The notes: generated by a model not told the origin, from the sequence alone. A stretch of DNA of 5,944 nucleotides from Candidatus Kapaibacterium sp. (GCA_027858275.1 JAQIDA010000351.1:1-5944); one strand, 5' to 3'; numbered from the stretch's first letter, positions 1-5,944 are shown. Numbers and translations: made by a program.

Positions 1-1
1 G

Positions 2-103
2 GTGTTAAATGATTTTGACCATAGATTGTGTGTGATATGTTCAGAGCATTATTGTGTTTCTGAGAATAATTATTTGCTGATTATGCAGCCTGTCTCACAA
101 TAA
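2..103 (+). CDS. Possible 3' end of a gene cut by the left edge
   Basis: Frame 2 is open from the first base to a TAA at 101-103, giving 33 residues that end in NYLLIMQPVSQ. The other two plus frames close within 12 bases. The tail is rich in Cys and His (CVICSEHYC) and I recognise no family. An opening this short in AT-rich DNA can arise by chance, so this is only a possibility. If real, the gene would converge on the minus-strand OB-fold gene, and the long inverted repeat at 137-236 would lie between the two 3' ends. Confidence 0.2.
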   Translation: MLNDFDHRLCVICSEHYCVSENNYLLIMQPVSQ

Positions 104-365
104 AAATATTCATCAAGAAAATGGGAATTGTTTAGTTGTAGGGGCGATCCCTGTGTGGTTGCCCGGCGTATCAAATTGGATAGTTTTTTTGTGACATCGT
201 GTTTCGCCGGGCGAGCACACAGGCATCGCCCCTACAGCATTAGCTGATCATATTTTTCCTTCGGCTCTTAACTCAGGGAACGGCCTTTAAAGAGTCGTTC
301 TGATATGATTAGACAGACTATTAAAGAGATTTTCATTTGCCGGAAACCCCAAGATGTTATTGTGT
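104..365. other. Non-coding gap with inverted-repeat element and weak hairpin
   Basis: No credible reading frame is seen on either strand. The stretch contains the GC-rich long inverted repeat at 137-236. It also contains a weak hairpin at 278-300: gaacggc pairs with gtcgttc with one G-T wobble, and the inner stem is broken by a C-A mismatch. That hairpin lies 66 bases past the stop of the minus-strand gene. It is not followed by a T-run in either direction, so I do not call it a terminator. Nothing recognisable lies between 301 and 365. Confidence 0.5.
137..236. repeat. Long GC-rich inverted repeat, palindromic dispersed-element type
   Basis: The arms 137-168 and 205-236 are 32 bases each and match at 29 of 32 positions as inverted copies. 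They start with tgtaggggcgat on the outside and end with gcccggcg on the inside. The 36-base spacer (169-204) is AT-rich and not symmetrical. The arms are much more GC-rich than the flanking DNA, and the symmetry stops sharply at both outer ends. There is no reading frame inside, no clear target-site duplication, and no T-run directly after either arm. I recall similar GTAGGGGCGA...CGCCCCTAC palindromes as dispersed repeats in several bacterial groups. That points to a non-autonomous repeat of REP or MITE type rather than a terminator, but no second copy lies in this window to prove it. Confidence 0.7.
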
Positions 366-791
366 CTATTGCTCAATCGAACAATTATTTAAAACAACAT
401 CTATCAACATTCCTTCGCATCTGCCTTTGATCACAAGCTGCTGCCCAAAGTTTAGCAACGCTTCGGTTTCCTGATCAGGATTATGAAAAACACAACTCAC
501 ACCGGAAAAAGCGTCTTCCTTGCGAAGTATCACACTAATGCTCTTATCTGATCGAACTTCTTTTTCAACAATTTTCCCGCTGACCGAAATAATCTTTCCG
601 CTGTATTTTTTATCTGCAGTAAGCTCATTGTCCTCATATTCAGCAAACAGCTCGATAGCGGGGAGCTTGTAAACAGCATGGCGATCGCTGATATCTTCCG
701 CCGGTTTGTACATTATTAATAAGTACGCCACAACAGCTGACAGCACACAAACTGTCGCAAATAATCCGATATACTTCAAGACTTTCATCAT
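366..791 (-). CDS. Membrane-anchored tRNA_anti-like OB-fold protein
   Basis: The product has 141 residues. An uncleaved-looking hydrophobic segment at residues 8-27, after a short basic start (MMKVLKY), suggests an N-terminal anchor with the rest outside the cytoplasmic membrane. Residues 45-139 match, by pattern, the tRNA_anti-like OB-fold family common in Bacteroidota. The markers are LFAEYEDNE (48-56), KKYSGKIISVSGKI (61-74), GVSCVF (97-102), VIKGRCEG (120-127) and DVVLNNCSI (131-139). The family is defined by fold similarity to anticodon-binding OB domains, and its biochemical role is not established; tRNA binding should not be assumed for an exported domain. Cys15 is not in a good lipobox, so a lipoprotein is unlikely. 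Two ATG codons are adjacent, and the second (786-788) is an equally possible start. No strong Shine-Dalgarno site is visible. The gene stands alone and is divergent from the gene at 1079. Confidence 0.8.
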   Translation of the reverse strand: MMKVLKYIGLFATVCVLSAVVAYLLIMYKPAEDISDRHAVYKLPAIELFAEYEDNELTADKKYSGKIISVSGKIVEKEVRSDKSISVILRKEDAFSGVSCVFHNPDQETEALLNFGQQLVIKGRCEGMLIDVVLNNCSIEQ

Positions 792-1029
792 GCATTCCCG
801 GTAAGTTGATTACAAACACTCATCAACATACGAAATTATTTTGTCATAAAAACGAATTAAAGAACTTGAATCAAATACTAATACCTCACGGAAACAATAG
901 AATATAGTGAAACTTTGTTTGCTCGTCTCGAAAAAAAGTGATATTTTGAAAATCGGTGAAAAATAGTTAGACATGAGTTCTTTTGATCCGAATGTTGATA
1001 ACATATTATGGATTAACTTCCTTAATGAA

Positions 1030-1060
1030 TTGAAAAATAAATAACTCGTATTTGTATAAT
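1030..1060 (+). promoter_or_regulatory. Candidate promoter: TTGAAA, 19 bp, TATAAT
   Basis: TTGAAA (1030-1035) is followed after 19 bases by a perfect TATAAT (1055-1060). The spacer is two bases longer than ideal. Transcription would begin near 1067, giving a leader of about 12 bases that starts at the Shine-Dalgarno site. Many Bacteroidota promoters instead use a TAnnTTTG -7 box; here TATTTG (1049-1054) lacks the two spacer bases. In AT-rich DNA a TATAAT can occur by chance. Confidence 0.3.
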
Positions 1061-1067
1061 ATTGATC

Positions 1068-1073
1068 GGAGAA
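1068..1073 (+). promoter_or_regulatory. Ribosome binding site deciding the start at 1079
   Basis: GGAGAA (1068-1073) lies five bases before the ATG at 1079. It supports that start over an in-frame TTG at 1052, which would add nine polar residues in front of a good signal peptide. Confidence 0.65.
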
Positions 1074-1078
1074 CTTTT

Positions 1079-3118
1079 ATGAAACGCTTCGTTTACTTCT
1101 TACTAATAATTTTCGTACTCAGCATGACTGCTGAAGCAACAGCTGAAAACGCTGCTGCGAAAAAAGCTACTAACACAGTTTCTTCTGTACAGACACCTCA
1201 ATGCTTCTTAGACGGTCCCAGAATCCCGGGTAAAAGAAGCAACCGTGTTCTTGCTACAGACACAATTGCATATGGCAGAAGCTTTAACGTTTGGACATCA
1301 AATGAAAATCATGCTGCTCACTCAACACCAATTTGCTATGACCCAATCTCTAATATCTATGCCATAGCAGTGACTGCTCCTACTTATGCTAATAATTTCC
1401 TTGTCGGCGGTGACATTGAAGTTTTCTTCACAACAGATGACGGTGCAATGTGGGTCAAAGATTCTTTAGAAGACGTTGACGGTATTTATACTGCAAGAGC
1501 TTCTATATCTATCATTAATAATGATCCTGCCCAAACTACTTACGAAGGACTTCCTTACCTCGTTTCAGGTATGGGATTTATAAATACAGGTGAAAATTGG
1601 TTTGGCAGAGGTATTTATACTATCAATAAAACAGACGAAATGGTCGGAGAATACTACGAAGGTCCGGAAGACAACAATCCCGGCGGCGGCTATACGTACG
1701 GAATTATGAAAATGAAATCTTACATTGTTGATGATGAAGCTTTTGCTTATGGTATGGGTACTTGCTTCACTGCTGATGATAATGTGGAATACGGCGCTTA
1801 CAGTTTCTTGGGCTGGGATGTAGCATCAGCTGAACCTTTTGCTCAGGTTATTCCTGCTTCAATGCAGGCCGATCAGTTTAAACCCGGTGGTTTGTGGAAT
1901 GGTCAGGTGCAGATTGACCATGACAATATGGGAAATCTTTATGCTGCTGTTGATAACATGTATAACAGAACAGATCCTGAAAACAGAGAGAGAACAGTCG
2001 GTGTTGCTAAATCTGATGACGGTGGTGTCACTTGGTCACAGTTGAACAAAATGCCTTTGTCTCTTCTTGATAACTTTGGTCAGCAGTTCAGCCACAATCA
2101 CGTCTTACCTACAGACCCTTACGGTGAAGATGCATTTTTCGTAACAGGCGAAGATGATTACAGCTATATTTTCAAAGTTGCACATGGTGTTGAAGGCGAC
2201 GACGCTTCTTACCAAACACACCTTGCTGAAGCAAGATTCACAGGCGGTGCTTGGAGTTTAAATGCAATTACTGAATTGCGTGCTTCGACACCTCAGGTTT
2301 ATGACTGGATTAGAGAAATTGACGGACAACAACAAGCATTCACAGATCCTTGGTTGCTTGAAAGAAAAGCCAATCCTCTCGGAAGTGAAATTCAGGTTGC
2401 AAAAACTGAAGACGGCAAAAGTGTTGTCCTCAAATTTATCGATTACAGAGATGAATATGTTGTATTACCTGAACCATTCTTGTATCGCGTTTATGATCGT
2501 ACCGCCGAACAGTATGTTTCATATACAATGGATACTACTTTCTGCACAGATATTTTCTTAGCTTACAGAGATTTGAACGAAGATTCATTCAACACTCCTC
2601 GCAATGTTACTAATGACTTATATTATCAGAAAGTCACTCGTATGCCCGACGTTGTCGAATCAGTCAACAAAGTTGGTTTGTTCTTCCATAAAACTCAGCT
2701 TGGTATCAGATACAATACTGCTTACACACAGTTTTCACACATTCCTGACGCTATCTTCAATCAGCTTATGTACATGAGACACGACATCGGTTTCTGTATG
2801 CTTGATGCTGATCATACTCCGACCGGTATTGATGGCGTTGAAACAAAACCCGAATATGACTTCAGTATCAATAGTATTTACCCGAACCCGGCTTCCGGCA
2901 ACGCGGAATTTACTTTTGATCTTGAAAACGGCGGAAACGTAACAATCGATATGTTCGACGCAATGGGTCGCAAAGTATCGAACTTGCACGAAGGTTACAT
3001 TGTAGCCGGTCACAGCGGTATTAACATCAACACAGCAGACTATCCAACAGGTTCATACATCATCACATTGACTGTAGACGGTCGCAAAGTAGCAAGATCA
3101 CTCAATATCGTTAAATAA
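1079..3118 (+). CDS. Secreted Asp-box (BNR/sialidase-like) protein with T9SS type A sorting domain
   Basis: The product has 679 residues. A signal peptide (MKRF, then a hydrophobic run to about residue 16, AxA-type cleavage near residues 20-22) sends it to the periplasm. The C-terminal 80 residues form a type IX secretion type A sorting domain: YPNPASG at 601-607, GNVTIDMFDAMGRKV at 619-633, and TGSYIITLTVDGRKVARSLNIVK-type ending at 657-679. It should therefore cross the outer membrane and be released or surface-attached after removal of the tail. Two Asp boxes (S/T-x-D-x-G-x-x-W) are visible: TTDDGAMW (118-125) and a near-perfect SDDGGVTW (312-319). These suggest beta-propeller blades like those of sialidases and other BNR proteins. 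I see no sialidase catalytic signature (such as an RIP motif), so enzyme activity is not supported; a binding or structural role is equally possible. The gene is monocistronic, between its own promoter region and a strong terminator. The start at 1079 is chosen over an in-frame TTG at 1052 because of the Shine-Dalgarno site and the signal peptide. Confidence 0.85.
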   Translation: MKRFVYFLLIIFVLSMTAEATAENAAAKKATNTVSSVQTPQCFLDGPRIPGKRSNRVLATDTIAYGRSFNVWTSNENHAAHSTPICYDPISNIYAIAVTAPTYANNFLVGGDIEVFFTTDDGAMWVKDSLEDVDGIYTARASISIINNDPAQTTYEGLPYLVSGMGFINTGENWFGRGIYTINKTDEMVGEYYEGPEDNNPGGGYTYGIMKMKSYIVDDEAFAYGMGTCFTADDNVEYGAYSFLGWDVASAEPFAQVIPASMQADQFKPGGLWNGQVQIDHDNMGNLYAAVDNMYNRTDPENRERTVGVAKSDDGGVTWSQLNKMPLSLLDNFGQQFSHNHVLPTDPYGEDAFFVTGEDDYSYIFKVAHGVEGDDASYQTHLAEARFTGGAWSLNAITELRASTPQVYDWIREIDGQQQAFTDPWLLERKANPLGSEIQVAKTEDGKSVVLKFIDYRDEYVVLPEPFLYRVYDRTAEQYVSYTMDTTFCTDIFLAYRDLNEDSFNTPRNVTNDLYYQKVTRMPDVVESVNKVGLFFHKTQLGIRYNTAYTQFSHIPDAIFNQLMYMRHDIGFCMLDADHTPTGIDGVETKPEYDFSINSIYPNPASGNAEFTFDLENGGNVTIDMFDAMGRKVSNLHEGYIVAGHSGININTADYPTGSYIITLTVDGRKVARSLNIVK

Positions 3119-3154
3119 TCATTTAACAGATTTGAAAGCAGATTGCTTTTATAT

Positions 3155-3190
3155 AAAGGGCAGAAATCACAAGATTTCTGCCCTTTTTTT
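3155..3190 (+). terminator. Rho-independent terminator of the T9SS cargo gene
   Basis: A perfect 14-bp stem (arms 3155-3168 and 3173-3186, core gggcagaaatc paired with gatttctgccc) closes on the loop acaa and ends in ten T residues (3184-3193 region begins with the T-run at 3184-3190). It starts 37 bases after the TAA stop. The A-run at the foot of the left arm gives only a short T tract on the other strand, so it works mainly for plus-strand transcripts. A smaller hairpin (aaagca, gat, tgcttt at 3135-3149) precedes it. Confidence 0.92.
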
Positions 3191-3244
3191 ATTGATGTAA
3201 AAAAATCATTTAATCCGCATCATTTTTGAAATTTCCATACTTCT

Positions 3245-3322
3245 TTGCAACAAAGTGCTTTAGCGCTTTGCAGAACGTTCATATTATTAATCGTCGCAGA
3301 CAGCTAAAGCTGCCTGTTGCAA
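3245..3322. repeat. Inverted pair of short hairpin repeats (REP-doublet-like)
   Basis: Two related hairpins face each other. Copy 1, plus strand: ttgcaa (3245-3250), stem caaagtgc (3251-3258), loop ttta, stem gcgctttg (3263-3270). Copy 2, read on the minus strand from 3322 to 3297: ttgcaa, stem caggcagc, loop ttta, stem gctgtctg. Both have the same flank, an 8-bp stem, the same loop and the same inner GC/GC closing pairs. Four stem positions differ between the copies, yet pairing is kept. Each stem has one G-T wobble when read in its own orientation. The 26 bases between copies (3271-3296) are AT-rich. This resembles paired REP elements. The pair lies between the terminator and the M16 operon, with no gene nearby to explain it. 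Confidence 0.65.
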
Positions 3323-3480
3323 TTATTTATTTCAATAAATTCTAGGGTGAAACAAACAAAATCAGCCAAAACACGTCATCAAAATATCATTAATCTTGTC
3401 TATGAAATAAAAGATGTTTTTAATGATTAAAAAAGTGAAAAATCAAAATTATTATAAATAAACTATTAAGGATGTGTTTG
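3323..3480. other. AT-rich leader region upstream of the M16 pair
   Basis: No coding potential is seen. The stretch should contain the promoter of the M16 genes. TATAAA at 3453-3458 could be a -10 box, but it has no matching -35 element. A 7-bp AT-only hairpin (atttatt/aataaat near 3324-3340) and a spaced 8-bp inverted repeat (atcattaa 3386-3393, ttaatgat 3420-3427) are present. Both are within chance expectation for such AT-rich DNA. Confidence 0.35.
3468..3472 (+). promoter_or_regulatory. Ribosome binding site deciding the start at 3481
   Basis: AAGGA (3468-3472) is eight bases before the ATG at 3481. It directly abuts and overlaps the in-frame ATG at 3472, so it cannot serve that codon. 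This favours 3481. Confidence 0.55.
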
Positions 3481-4833
3481 ATGTTGATAATCAAATCGAA
3501 ACTTAAAAACAATTTAGTGATAAGTCTATTGACTTTATTCGCGATTGTCGCGGGGTTCAATACAATGAACGCCGATTTCAACAAAATTAAATATGAAAAA
3601 GAAGTCCTGGAAAACGGTCTTGAAGTAATCTATCATCTCGACAAAAGCGCGCCTATAGTCGCTACTGTTATTCATTACAGAGTCGGCTCATCTGACGAAG
3701 TCGTTGGACAGACCGGATACGCTCACTTCTTTGAACATCTGATGTTCGAAGCAACAGACAATATCCCGAGAGCAACTATGGACAAACATGTACTTGATGC
3801 CGGCGGCAATCTGAACGCTTTCACGGCATTCGATCAAACAGTGTTTCACTTCAAGGTTCCTTCAAATGAAATAAAGCTCCCCTTATTCATCGAATCACAA
3901 AGAATGCGCAAATTGCACGTAGACAGCATCGGTGTCGAAACACAGCGCGGCGTTGTGTTGGAAGAATTGAAACAGCGCACAGAAAACCGGGCTTACGGAT
4001 CACTCCTTCAGAAAATGATGGAAAATCTGTTCCCGGGTTCAGGCTACGGATGGTCAGTAATCGGATTGGCAAAAGATATTGAAAAAGCCACAATTAAGAA
4101 TTTCCAAGATTTTTATAAAAACTTCTATCAGCCCAATAACGCCACTTTGGTAATTGCCGGTGATTTCAAAATAGCAGACGCTAAAGAATACGCTCGCGCA
4201 TACTTCGGGCAATATCCCAAAGCAGAAGCTCCAAAGAGAAATAAATTCGAACTGAAAGACCTTGAAAAAGGATATGAAGAAACCATCGTTGACGACAAAG
4301 TGCAATTACCCGGAGTATTCCTTGGTTTCCGCGGTCCCGCAATCAGCCACGAAGATTATTTCGCTGTCTCAATGCTCACAAAAGTTTTGGCAGTCGGCGA
4401 ATCCTCAAGATTTTATCGCAGACTCGTCTCAAAAGAGCAAATAGCCCTGCAAACAGCCGCTGTCCCGATAGTTCTGCAGAAATCCGGTCTTATGTTAGTC
4501 TACGGCATCTGCTCACCCGGCAACACTCCGGATGATGTCAAAGACATGCTGCTCGACGAAATTGATAAAGTGATCGAAGACGGAATCACTGAAGCAGAAC
4601 TGCAAAAAGTTAAAAACATCACAGAAGTCGAATTTGTCGAAGATAAAAAAGATTTGATGGGCAAAGCTCAGGCTCTGGCTCAATATAACAGTATTTACAA
4701 TAATCCCGATCTGATAAACACAGAAATTGATCACTTCTTGGACGTTACACAGGAAGATATTAAAAGAGTTGCCAAAAAATATTTTGGTTCAGATAAAAAA
4801 GTTGTGTTAATATATGTTCCCAAAGGATCATAA
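3481..4833 (+). CDS. M16 zinc metallopeptidase, catalytic subunit (HxxEH present, R/Y Tyr missing)
   Basis: The product has 450 residues, a normal length for a secreted M16B peptidase. A signal peptide (basic KSKLKNN, hydrophobic 12-26, possible cleavage after Ala31) places it in the periplasm or envelope. The N-terminal M16 domain (about 40-185) has the inverted zinc motif in GYAHFFEHLMF: His82 and His86 as ligands and Glu85 as the base. The distal ligand is Glu161 or Glu162 in VVLEELKQR, at the usual spacing of 74-75 residues. The linker FYQPNNATLVIAGDF leads into the inactive-type M16 C domain. There, SRFYRRLVSKEQIAL keeps Arg310, but position 323 is Leu where the family has Tyr. The C-terminus KKVVLIYVPKG is typical. 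Such subunits usually need a partner that supplies the R/Y pair, which is the next gene. Likely role: degradation of peptides or misfolded protein outside the cytoplasm; the substrate is unknown. An alternative ATG at 3472 would add three residues. Confidence 0.93.
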   Translation: MLIIKSKLKNNLVISLLTLFAIVAGFNTMNADFNKIKYEKEVLENGLEVIYHLDKSAPIVATVIHYRVGSSDEVVGQTGYAHFFEHLMFEATDNIPRATMDKHVLDAGGNLNAFTAFDQTVFHFKVPSNEIKLPLFIESQRMRKLHVDSIGVETQRGVVLEELKQRTENRAYGSLLQKMMENLFPGSGYGWSVIGLAKDIEKATIKNFQDFYKNFYQPNNATLVIAGDFKIADAKEYARAYFGQYPKAEAPKRNKFELKDLEKGYEETIVDDKVQLPGVFLGFRGPAISHEDYFAVSMLTKVLAVGESSRFYRRLVSKEQIALQTAAVPIVLQKSGLMLVYGICSPGNTPDDVKDMLLDEIDKVIEDGITEAELQKVKNITEVEFVEDKKDLMGKAQALAQYNSIYNNPDLINTEIDHFLDVTQEDIKRVAKKYFGSDKKVVLIYVPKGS

Positions 4834-4845
4834 AATTCACTTTGA

Positions 4846-4865
4846 CAAGGGGGCATGCCCCCTTG
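4846..4865. repeat. Perfect 20-bp GC-rich palindrome between the two M16 genes
   Basis: caagggggcatgcccccttg reads the same on both strands. As RNA it would form an 8-bp stem with a CATG loop. It begins 13 bases after the stop of the first M16 gene and ends 58 bases before the ATG of the second. The bases after it (ctaagacacg) have no T-run, so it is not an intrinsic terminator. It could be an mRNA stabiliser or processing site that sets the ratio of the two subunits, or a dispersed palindromic repeat. Its degenerate outer symmetry (tga before, cta after) fits the second idea. Confidence 0.65.
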
Positions 4866-4923
4866 CTAAGACACGACGATTTACTAAAAAAATTATTAAT
4901 AGACAAAATACGGATTATAGATC

Positions 4924-5944
4924 ATGAAAAAAATACTGTCATTACTTATGATAATAATTTTCGCTTCGGTACTCAATGCCCAAGACGAAAAAATTGACCC
5001 TAATGTCAAACCCGAGGCTCTTGAAGCTACGGAATTTACTTTCCCTGATTATACTGTCCAAACGTTGAAAAATGGCATGAAAGTCTTCGTTGTAGAAGAC
5101 CATGAACAGCCTGTTATTTCATTAAACATGATGATTTTCGGCGGGACTTCAACAGACAGAGAACTCAGCGGAGTCGCTGAAATGACTGCTGATATCCTGA
5201 CAAAAGGTGCCGGCGACATGAAGGCAATTGATATTGCCGAAAAATTGGACGGTGTCGGAGCTTCGATTTCCGCTTCGGCAGGCGTTGACAACATCAACGT
5301 CAGAGCCTACTCATTGCTGAAGCACAAAGAACTGCTTTTAGACATGTTTGTCAAACTTATAACAGATCCCGAGTTCGATGATGACGAATTCGAAAAATTA
5401 CAGAAAATGACTATTGGTGCTATCAAAGATTCAAAATCAGATGCCGGCGGACTTGCCGCTAAAACAGCTCGCAGAGTAGTCTACGGAAAAGATCATCCTT
5501 ACGCTCGTTTTGCGACTGAAGAATCAATCAAGAGTATTAAAGTTGACGATTTAGAAGAATATCACAAAAAATTCTTTTTGCCTAATAACTCAACTATAGT
5601 CGTTACAGGCGATGTCGATGCTGACGATATTATCAATGAACTCGAAGAATTATTCACTGAATGGGAATCCAGACCGCTTCCCTACATAAATATTCCTGCT
5701 CCTAATCCGATGCCGATCGGCGTTTATTTTATAGAACGCCCGGGATCAGTTCAGTCCACAATTTCAATGTGCACTCCAACTTTGCCGATTAATCATCCTG
5801 ACTATGAAAAAATAGACTTAGCCTCAAGTATCATAGGTGCCGGTTTTGCGGGCAGATTGTTCCGAACATTGCTCGAAAAACATTCATACAGTTATACTCC
5901 TTCCGGCTATCAGACAGGCTCAACATATGCCAACAGATTTGCCT
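4924..5944 (+). CDS. M16 peptidase homologue, non-catalytic subunit (HxxEH lost, R/Y pair kept); cut by right edge
   Basis: The reading frame is open for 340 residues from the ATG at 4924 to the window end without a stop; roughly 100 residues are probably missing. MKKILSLLMIIIFASVLNA is a clear signal peptide with cleavage before Gln20. The N-terminal M16 domain is recognisable from LKNGMKVFVVEDHEQPVISLNMM onward in its fold pattern. The zinc motif has degenerated: in GVAEMTADIL, Glu86, Ala89 and Asp90 stand where His, Glu and His are expected, so it cannot bind zinc the usual way. The linker DLEEYHKKFFLPNNSTIVVTGD (from residue 209) leads to the C domain. There, GRLFRTLLEKHSYSY keeps Arg311 and Tyr324, the R/Y pair that binds substrate in M16B enzymes. 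With the preceding gene it very likely makes one heteromeric peptidase. The spacing of 90 bases and the shared strand suggest one operon. Only a weak GGA (4912-4914) precedes the start. Confidence 0.92.
   Translation, partial: MKKILSLLMIIIFASVLNAQDEKIDPNVKPEALEATEFTFPDYTVQTLKNGMKVFVVEDHEQPVISLNMMIFGGTSTDRELSGVAEMTADILTKGAGDMKAIDIAEKLDGVGASISASAGVDNINVRAYSLLKHKELLLDMFVKLITDPEFDDDEFEKLQKMTIGAIKDSKSDAGGLAAKTARRVVYGKDHPYARFATEESIKSIKVDDLEEYHKKFFLPNNSTIVVTGDVDADDIINELEELFTEWESRPLPYINIPAPNPMPIGVYFIERPGSVQSTISMCTPTLPINHPDYEKIDLASSIIGAGFAGRLFRTLLEKHSYSYTPSGYQTGSTYANRFA

Larger units (their letters stand above)
792..1078. promoter_or_regulatory. Divergent intergenic region
   Basis: This AT-rich gap separates the minus-strand OB-fold gene from the plus-strand T9SS cargo gene, so it should hold the promoters of both. 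On the plus side there is a candidate promoter at 1030-1060 and a Shine-Dalgarno site at 1068-1073. On the minus side I found no convincing sigma-70 or Bacteroidota-type (TAnnTTTG) promoter by eye. A 64-codon minus-strand opening (810-1004) is judged spurious. Confidence 0.4.

Noticed and set aside
137..236. Long inverted repeat as an intrinsic terminator
   Set aside because: The 36-base spacer is too large for a terminator loop and neither arm is followed directly by a T-run.
278..300. Hairpin as terminator for the minus-strand gene
   Set aside because: The stem is interrupted and the minus strand after it reads cctgagtt, without a T-run.
810..1004. 64-codon minus-strand open frame, 18 bases upstream of the OB-fold gene
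   Set aside because: It is rich in Phe and Ser, as expected of AT-rich non-coding DNA. It has no recognisable domain, no well-spaced Shine-Dalgarno site (GGAAG is 12 bases away), and fills the divergent promoter region.
2735..3013. 92-codon minus-strand opening inside the T9SS cargo gene, and similar openings inside the M16 genes
   Set aside because: These lie opposite or out of frame with genes that have clear family motifs, and show no motifs or start signals of their own.
3386..3427. 8-bp inverted repeat atcattaa / ttaatgat as an operator
   Set aside because: The arms are almost pure A/T and 26 bases apart in AT-rich DNA, so chance is a sufficient explanation.
4842..4870. TTGACA at 4842-4847 as a -35 box for the second M16 gene
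   Set aside because: No acceptable -10 hexamer lies 15-19 bases downstream, and the box overlaps the edge of the 20-bp palindrome. The match is probably accidental.

Overview
The window looks like a piece of a Bacteroidota-type chromosome (FCB group). The main reason is a secreted protein ending in a type IX secretion (T9SS) type A sorting domain. AT-rich intergenic DNA, weak Shine-Dalgarno sites and a secreted M16 peptidase pair fit the same picture. A Kapaibacteria/Ignavibacteria-like or other deep-branching lineage is possible, but the sequence seen here does not settle it.

Layout. Positions 1-365 hold no convincing complete gene. There is perhaps the last 33 codons of a gene cut by the left edge (2-103), then a GC-rich, nearly perfect long inverted repeat (137-236) and a weak hairpin (278-300). 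On the minus strand, 366-791 encodes a small membrane-anchored protein with a tRNA_anti-like OB fold. A 287-bp divergent gap follows, with a candidate promoter and ribosome binding site for a large exported protein at 1079-3118. That protein has a signal peptide, Asp-box (BNR/sialidase-like) repeats and a C-terminal T9SS domain. A textbook intrinsic terminator (3155-3190) closes that unit. The next gap carries two short hairpin repeats in inverted orientation (3245-3322). After it come two co-directional M16 (insulinase/pitrilysin-type) peptidase genes: 3481-4833, complete, and 4924 to the right edge, truncated by the window. A 90-bp spacer containing a perfect 20-bp GC-rich palindrome separates them.

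How the parts fit. The two M16 proteins have complementary motifs. The first keeps the zinc site HxxEH but has Leu where the conserved Tyr of the R/Y pair should be. The second has lost HxxEH (E-M-T-A-D instead) but keeps the R/Y pair. This is the split, two-gene M16B arrangement, so the two products probably form one heteromeric zinc peptidase in the envelope. The propeller-type protein is a separate transcription unit and is probably T9SS cargo of unknown function.

Each of the three largest gaps other than the divergent promoter region contains a different palindromic element, and these are the most unusual non-coding features. I see no tRNA, rRNA, CRISPR array, transposase or toxin-antitoxin genes.
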